From: an uncultured Opitutia bacterium
GTDB lineage: Bacteria; Verrucomicrobiota; Verrucomicrobiia; Opitutales; UBA953
Reading direction: 5' to 3'
Length of the DNA: 64,000 nucleotides
NCBI GenBank assembly: GCA_903889525.1
Contig: CAISXT010000030.1
Location: 1 to 64,000 of the forward strand
How positions within the stretch are numbered: the first letter of the stretch is position 1; every line of letters starts with the position of its first letter. Shown one piece after another: positions 59,220 to 64,000 of this stretch. The translations under genes were made by a program, and so were the position numbers. The notes beneath the pieces are model-generated. The model saw only the letters and a program-made list of their open reading frames with translations. It did no database searches and was not told where the DNA came from.

Positions 59220-60182
59220 ATGCTTCGATTCGCCTTCGGTCTTTGGTTGCTCTCTTCCCTGCCAGCGATCGCGGCCGGGGAAACGCGCTCTCCTGAGGAA
59301 GTTCGCGCTGACTTCACCTACGGCCGTGCGCTCGTCACCGGCACCGTCGAAGGCGTCACGGAATACCTGCCTGTCAGCTCCACCGGTCACATGATTATCA
59401 GCGATCGCCTACTGAGAGTTCCGAACGACCCGCATATCACCGTGGCCGGCCTCACTGATCGTAAAGGCCGGGCAATCTCTTTGGAGCGTGTCGCCGACGA
59501 CTATATCGTCATCATTCAACTTGGGGCGATTCTCGCCGTCATCGTGGCGTTCTTCGGGCGGATCCGCAATCTGCTGATCGGCCTATGCCGCGGCGAGCGT
59601 CGGTCCGTCGATCTCGCCACGGCCATCGTCGTAGCTTTCATCCCCGCGGCTTTGCTCGGATTCCTGTTCAAGGACGTGATCTCAGCTTACCTTTTCTCGG
59701 TCGAAGTCGTTGCCGCCGCCTTGCTGGTCGGCGGAATTGTCATTCTGGTCTTCGAACACTTACTTCCAAGGAAATCAGCCGAGTCCACCGACGAAGTCGC
59801 TGCGATCAGTTGGCGCTCGGCCCTGGTGGTCGGCCTCTGTCAGTGCTTTGCACTGATTCCCGGCACCAGTCGTTCGCTGTCGACCATCCTCGGCGGGCGT
59901 CTCGCCGGACTTTCCCACGCCGCCGCCACGGAGTTCTCCTTCCTCGTAGGCCTGCTCACCCTTTCCGCCGCCTCGATCTATAAGATGTGGGCGCTCGGCC
60001 CTGCCCTGACCCAGATCTACCCCGCCGGCCCAGCGAGCGTCGGTCTGCTCGTCGCCGCGGTCACCGCATTTGTTTCCGTGAAGTGGCTCGTGGGCTATGT
60101 CTCGCGCAATGGACTGGGCGTGTTCGCCTGGTACCGCATCGCCTTAGGCGGTGTGATACTGGCGACCCTGGCCTTGAAGTGA
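59220..60182 (+). CDS. uppP: Undecaprenyl-diphosphatase
   Basis: [60 protein letters not shown]; start at 59220 preferred. Confidence 0.92.
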   Translation: MLRFAFGLWLLSSLPAIAAGETRSPEEVRADFTYGRALVTGTVEGVTEYLPVSSTGHMIISDRLLRVPNDPHITVAGLTDRKGRAISLERVADDYIVIIQLGAILAVIVAFFGRIRNLLIGLCRGERRSVDLATAIVVAFIPAALLGFLFKDVISAYLFSVEVVAAALLVGGIVILVFEHLLPRKSAESTDEVAAISWRSALVVGLCQCFALIPGTSRSLSTILGGRLAGLSHAAATEFSFLVGLLTLSAASIYKMWALGPALTQIYPAGPASVGLLVAAVTAFVSVKWLVGYVSRNGLGVFAWYRIALGGVILATLALK

Positions 60183-60189
60183 GCAGGGC

Positions 60190-61569
60190 TTAGGTGCCGA
60201 GTTCGAAACCCTTACGGTAGACGCGGTTGACGTAAGCATTAGCGCCTTCGTCGTTCATGACTTTCATCTTCGCTCCGTCCCAGAGCAGTTTGCGGTCGGG
60301 GAAGCGGGAGGCGAGATTTCCCATGAGTACCATCTCGGAGAGCGGACCGGAGTAATCGAAGTTCGACGAAGCGGCGACGCCGCCCTTGCAGGCGCGGATC
60401 CAATCCTTCTCGTGACCGGAGGTATTGCCTGGGATGCGCGGAATAGTCTTTGTGAGCTTCTTAGCTGCCTCACGAAGGTCGGCGTTGAGGAGACGAGGCT
60501 TTTCGCCATAGCAACCGCAGACGAGCTTGCCCTTGTCGCCGATGAAGTAGCAGCCGCCATTGGGGTCGCCGAACGGCATGTCGTCCTCGAGTTCGTCCGG
60601 GCGCTGGGGCATCAGGCCGCCATCCCACCAGGTGAGAGTCAGGGGGGGCATTTCGCCACGGGCCGGGAACTTGTAGCGGACGATCGAGGAGCGAGGATAG
60701 GATTCATTCTTGCCGGAGGTCTTCTTGCCGAAGGTCTCGTAGACGGTGGAGAGGTTGCCTTCGACGCTATCAGGGTAGCCCAAATTGAGCGCCATGAAGG
60801 CGGGGTCGATGATATGGCAGCCCATGTCGCCCAGGGAACCGGTGCCAAAATCCCACCAGGCACGCCACTTGCCTGGGTGATACGAGGCGTGGAAAGGACG
60901 AAGAGGCGCGGGGCCGCACCACTGGTTCCAATCCATACCTTGGGGGGCATTCTGCACATCGCTCGGGCGGTCCATCTCAAGGCTCTGCGGCCAGATGGGG
61001 CGGTTGGTCCAGGTGTGGACTTCGCGCACCTTGCCAATGAGTCCGGCGGCAATCCATTCGGTGACCTGACGGATACCTTCGCCAGAGTGGCCTTGGTTGC
61101 CCATCTGGGTGACGACTTTATATTTATGGGCCGACTCGGTGAGGATGCGGGCCTCGAAGACGGAGTGGGAGATCGGCTTCTGAACGTAGACGTGCTTCCC
61201 GCGGCGCATGCACTCCATCGCGATGTAGGCGTGCGAATGGTCGGGGGTGGCGATGATCACGGCGTCGATGTCCTTCTGCTCGTCGAGCATCTTGCGGAAG
61301 TCGGTGAAGAGGGCCGCCTTCGGCTGCTGCTTGATCGTGCCGCCGCAGCGGCTGAGGTCTAGGTCGCACAGCGCGACAATGTTTTCGTCCGAGGAATTGC
61401 GGACATTGCTCCCGCCCACGCCACCGAAACCAATGGCCGCAACATTCAGCTTCTCATTAGGCGAAACCGTCCGGGCGGCGGAATTAAGCCAGGGGCGAGT
61501 CACCGCGAAAGCGGCGGCCGCCATGCCGGTGTTACGAAGAAAACTACGACGATTCAGTTGGGGTGTCAT
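60190..61569 (-). CDS. Gfo/Idh/MocA family oxidoreductase with Tat signal
   Basis: Twin-arginine RRSFLRNTGMAAAAFAVTR; LNVAAIGFGGVGGSNVRN; DAVIIATPDHSHAYIAMECMRRGKHVYVQKPISHSVFEAR. Confidence 0.92.
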   Translation of the reverse strand: MTPQLNRRSFLRNTGMAAAAFAVTRPWLNSAARTVSPNEKLNVAAIGFGGVGGSNVRNSSDENIVALCDLDLSRCGGTIKQQPKAALFTDFRKMLDEQKDIDAVIIATPDHSHAYIAMECMRRGKHVYVQKPISHSVFEARILTESAHKYKVVTQMGNQGHSGEGIRQVTEWIAAGLIGKVREVHTWTNRPIWPQSLEMDRPSDVQNAPQGMDWNQWCGPAPLRPFHASYHPGKWRAWWDFGTGSLGDMGCHIIDPAFMALNLGYPDSVEGNLSTVYETFGKKTSGKNESYPRSSIVRYKFPARGEMPPLTLTWWDGGLMPQRPDELEDDMPFGDPNGGCYFIGDKGKLVCGCYGEKPRLLNADLREAAKKLTKTIPRIPGNTSGHEKDWIRACKGGVAASSNFDYSGPLSEMVLMGNLASRFPDRKLLWDGAKMKVMNDEGANAYVNRVYRKGFELGT

Positions 61570-61642
61570 GGGTTAGGGGTGAGTCTTGTCTACGACCGCG
61601 GCGGGCCTCCGCAAGTTCCTTGAATCGTCGCAGAGGACCGAC

Positions 61643-61673
61643 TTATGGCGACCGCGTCGCCTAGACGCCATAA
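61643..61673. repeat. Inverted repeat upstream of mreB
   Basis: TTATGGCG - 15 nt - CGCCATAA, perfect 8-bp arms in the divergent intergenic region. Confidence 0.6.
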
Positions 61674-61910
61674 TGTGTAGTAATAACGACAATATGAGAC
61701 CGCCCGAGCTCGGCCCTCCGGCGACACCAACGCCAGAGGCGACCGCGGCGAAAAGAAAGTTACTCCCAACCCGGGATGGAGACGGGACACCACCTCGCCT
61801 ATCTCCCTGTCAGATTGTATCTTATGACTAGGTAAACCACGGCTGACCGTTCACTTTCCTTTTGACTATGCTGTGAATAAGATGTTCATAAAGGAAACCA
61901 CACGACCCTG

Positions 61911-62927
61911 ATGTTCAAGCGCTTCCCCGGGCTATTCACCCAAGCCATCGGCATCGACCTTGGCACGGCCAACACTCTCGTATTTTTAAAAGATCGTGGC
62001 GTGGTTCTTCGCGAGCCGAGCGTAGTGGCGATTCGCACCAGTACGCGTAAGCCCATCGCGGTCGGCAATGAAGCCCGCATGATGCTCGGACGCACCCCAG
62101 GAGATATCCAGGCTCTGCGCCCAATGAAAGACGGCGTCATCGCCGATTTCGAAATCAGCGAGCACATGCTTCGCTACTTCATCGGTAAGGTCGCCCGTAA
62201 ATCCCTCTTCACTAATCTCACGGTCGTCGTCGCCGTTCCCTATGGCATCACGGCCGTCGAACGCCGGGCCGTCATGGATTCCGCCTACCGTGCCGGTGCG
62301 GATGACGTGATCACTATTCCCGAACCCGTGGCTTCGGCGATTGGTGTCGGCCTACCCGTTGAAGAGCCCACGGGCTCGATGATTGTCGACATCGGTGGCG
62401 GCACGACAGAAGTCGCGGTCCTTTCCCTCGGTGGCATCGTCCACGCCCGCTCCATCCGCGTCGGCGGCGACGAGTTTGACATGTCCATCACCAAGTACAT
62501 CCGCAATTCGTACAACCTGATTATCGGCGAACGCACCGCGGAAGAAATTAAGATCAAGATTGGTTCGGCCTACGCCCTCGAACAAGAACTCACTTATGAA
62601 GTGAAAGGACGCGACAATGTCACCGGCCTCCCCCGCCAGCTGCACCTCACTTCTCAAGAAGTCCGCGAAGCCATGGCGGATAACATCAACCAGATCATTG
62701 AAGCCGTAAAGGGCTCGCTGGAACGCATCCCCCCTGAACTCTCCTCCGACCTCGTCGATCGCGGCATCGTGCTGGCCGGTGGCGGCTCGCTCATCCGCAA
62801 GATTGACCGGGCCATCTCCGAAGCCACCGGATTGCCGGTCATTGTGGCCGAAGACCCCCTCTGCGCCGTGGTCAACGGTACGGGTAAAATCCTGGCCAAC
62901 TCCTCCCGCTGGAGCGGCCGCGAATAA
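61911..62927 (+). CDS. mreB: Rod shape-determining protein MreB
   Basis: AIGIDLGTANTLVFLKDRGVVLREPSVVAI; MIVDIGGGTTEVAVLSLGGIVHARSIRVGGDEFD; LAGGGSLIRKID. Confidence 0.97.
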   Translation: MFKRFPGLFTQAIGIDLGTANTLVFLKDRGVVLREPSVVAIRTSTRKPIAVGNEARMMLGRTPGDIQALRPMKDGVIADFEISEHMLRYFIGKVARKSLFTNLTVVVAVPYGITAVERRAVMDSAYRAGADDVITIPEPVASAIGVGLPVEEPTGSMIVDIGGGTTEVAVLSLGGIVHARSIRVGGDEFDMSITKYIRNSYNLIIGERTAEEIKIKIGSAYALEQELTYEVKGRDNVTGLPRQLHLTSQEVREAMADNINQIIEAVKGSLERIPPELSSDLVDRGIVLAGGGSLIRKIDRAISEATGLPVIVAEDPLCAVVNGTGKILANSSRWSGRE

Positions 62928-62948
62928 GCCCCCGCGGGCCAACCCGCC

Positions 62949-63821
62949 ATGGAACAGAATCGCCGCGGAGCCCAAGCTTCTTACGTCGCCCTGACGATCT
63001 TTATCGCGGTCTGGATTTTCATGCCCAGCACGGTTCGGCGCCTCAACCGCGAGGCCTTCACGGAGTTTCAAGCCCCCGCGTTGCATCTCGTCTCCAAGAG
63101 TCGCGACCTGGCTCGCTTCTGGGAACTCAAGAGTCGCAGCAGTGAAGACATGGCCGCGGCCGGACGTGATCTGGCTCGCGTGAATGCTGCCCTGGAATTA
63201 AAACTGGCGGACTTCGAGGATGTCCGCCGAGAAAATAAACGACTCCGGAAAATCGACTCATACACCGTGCCGGCCGACTACATGTCGGTCGTCGCCCGAG
63301 TTGCCTCCCGTGATAGTTCCTCCTGGTGGAATCGTATCGTGATCCGCAAAGGACGTAATGATGGGATTCGCCCCGGGGCACCGGTCGTCTTCGGAAACTC
63401 CGTGGTCGGACGAGTTACCGCTGTCCATCTCACGACGAGCGAGGTGGATCTCGTGACCAGCCCAGGCTTCCGCTGCACCGCGTTCCTGGAAGGTGATGAA
63501 CAAAACCGCATCGTCCTTGTGAACGGGCTGGCTGGCAATTCGCTCCGAGCACCCCAAGCCCGCATCAGCGTGATCCCGGTCGATTATGAAGAGCGCGTCG
63601 GACAGGTCTCCAAAGTTTACACGACGGGCATGGGTGGGGTCTTTCCCAGCCACCTCATTCTCGGCACGATAGATCTCGAATCCCAAGCCACCAAGCCAGG
63701 TGTGAGTTTCAAAGAGGGCCGACTCAATCCAGTGCGCGACCTGTATAACCTCCAGGAAGTCTCCGTACTCGTCCCCCTCCATCAGAATCCGGGCGAAGCC
63801 TTGCTCGACCAGTTCCAATAA
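62949..63821 (+). CDS. mreC: Rod shape-determining protein MreC
   Basis: N-terminal TM, coiled-coil, VVARVASRDSSSWWNRIVIRKGRNDGIRPGAPVVFGNSVVGRVTAVHLTTSEVDLVTSPG; follows mreB. Confidence 0.92.
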   Translation: MEQNRRGAQASYVALTIFIAVWIFMPSTVRRLNREAFTEFQAPALHLVSKSRDLARFWELKSRSSEDMAAAGRDLARVNAALELKLADFEDVRRENKRLRKIDSYTVPADYMSVVARVASRDSSSWWNRIVIRKGRNDGIRPGAPVVFGNSVVGRVTAVHLTTSEVDLVTSPGFRCTAFLEGDEQNRIVLVNGLAGNSLRAPQARISVIPVDYEERVGQVSKVYTTGMGGVFPSHLILGTIDLESQATKPGVSFKEGRLNPVRDLYNLQEVSVLVPLHQNPGEALLDQFQ

Positions 63822-63823
63822 CG

Positions 63824-64000
63824 ATGGGCTGGGCTTGGCTGATTCTCTTACTGGCGACTTACCCATGGTTGCTCGGCGCCGACCTCGCAACGGACATGCT
63901 CGCAGGTGCCGGCGTGATCATGTTCATCTCGGGCGCCTGCATCATCGCCCCCTGCCGCCGTCTTCGGCCAATCCAAGCCGTGCCCTTCGCTGCCTGCGTG
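63824..64000 (+). CDS. 5' part of a hydrophobic protein in the MreD position (truncated by window end)
   Basis: Manual translation MGWAWLILLLATYPWLLGADLATDMLAGAGVIMFISGACIIAPCRRLRPIQAVPFAACV..., open to the window edge, 2 nt after the mreC stop. Confidence 0.5.
   Translation, partial: MGWAWLILLLATYPWLLGADLATDMLAGAGVIMFISGACIIAPCRRLRPIQAVPFAACV

Noticed and set aside
60412-61362. 316-aa plus-strand ORF opposite the Gfo/Idh oxidoreductase
   Set aside because: Shadow ORF; no recognisable domain, and the opposite strand encodes a clear Tat-exported oxidoreductase.
1-64000. tRNA/rRNA genes, CRISPR arrays, transposons, prophage
   Set aside because: No cloverleaf, repeat-spacer pattern, transposase or phage structural gene recognised by eye; tRNAscan-SE and CRISPR finders would be decisive.

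Overview
The window is a gene-dense, moderately high-GC bacterial chromosome segment. Several family signatures point to Verrucomicrobiota/PVC, probably Opitutae-like: a Minf_1886-type protein, a PVC-type CxxCH heme-binding/HEAT dehydrogenase, and a TIGR02604-like architecture. Taxonomy is inferred from gene content only. Most genes are housekeeping: tatA, acyP, an ABC-2 transporter, topB, panD, lpxK, ppk, recR, ybaB, phoH-like, mutS, hisC, panE, nadB, hisF, dtd, isochorismate synthase, metG, murJ, hisS, HU/IHF, yicC, trpB, uppP and mreBC. I saw no rRNA, tRNA, CRISPR array, transposase or prophage. Four accessory regions stand out. (1) A ten-gene minus-strand run at 32.8-48.1 kb appears to encode L-fucose/L-rhamnose catabolism through lactaldehyde and lactate to pyruvate: DeoR regulator, FucI-like isomerase, two class II aldolases (one fused to an SDR), rhamnulokinase-like kinase and LutABC. 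It runs directly into a secreted beta-propeller/HEAT/cytochrome c protein and an S9 peptidase, with no microcompartment shell genes in the window. (2) A Pls/PosA-like single-module membrane NRPS with an adjacent Sfp-type PPTase sits directly downstream of murJ. Its hand-extracted specificity code suggests a cationic amino acid. (3) An apparent HAD-like/DciA (DUF721) fusion lies at 20.8-21.9 kb. (4) An uncharacterised protein, probably carbohydrate-active-like, lies at 30.6-32.4 kb. Start codons were adjusted by eye where the longest ORF looked over-extended. No searches were run.
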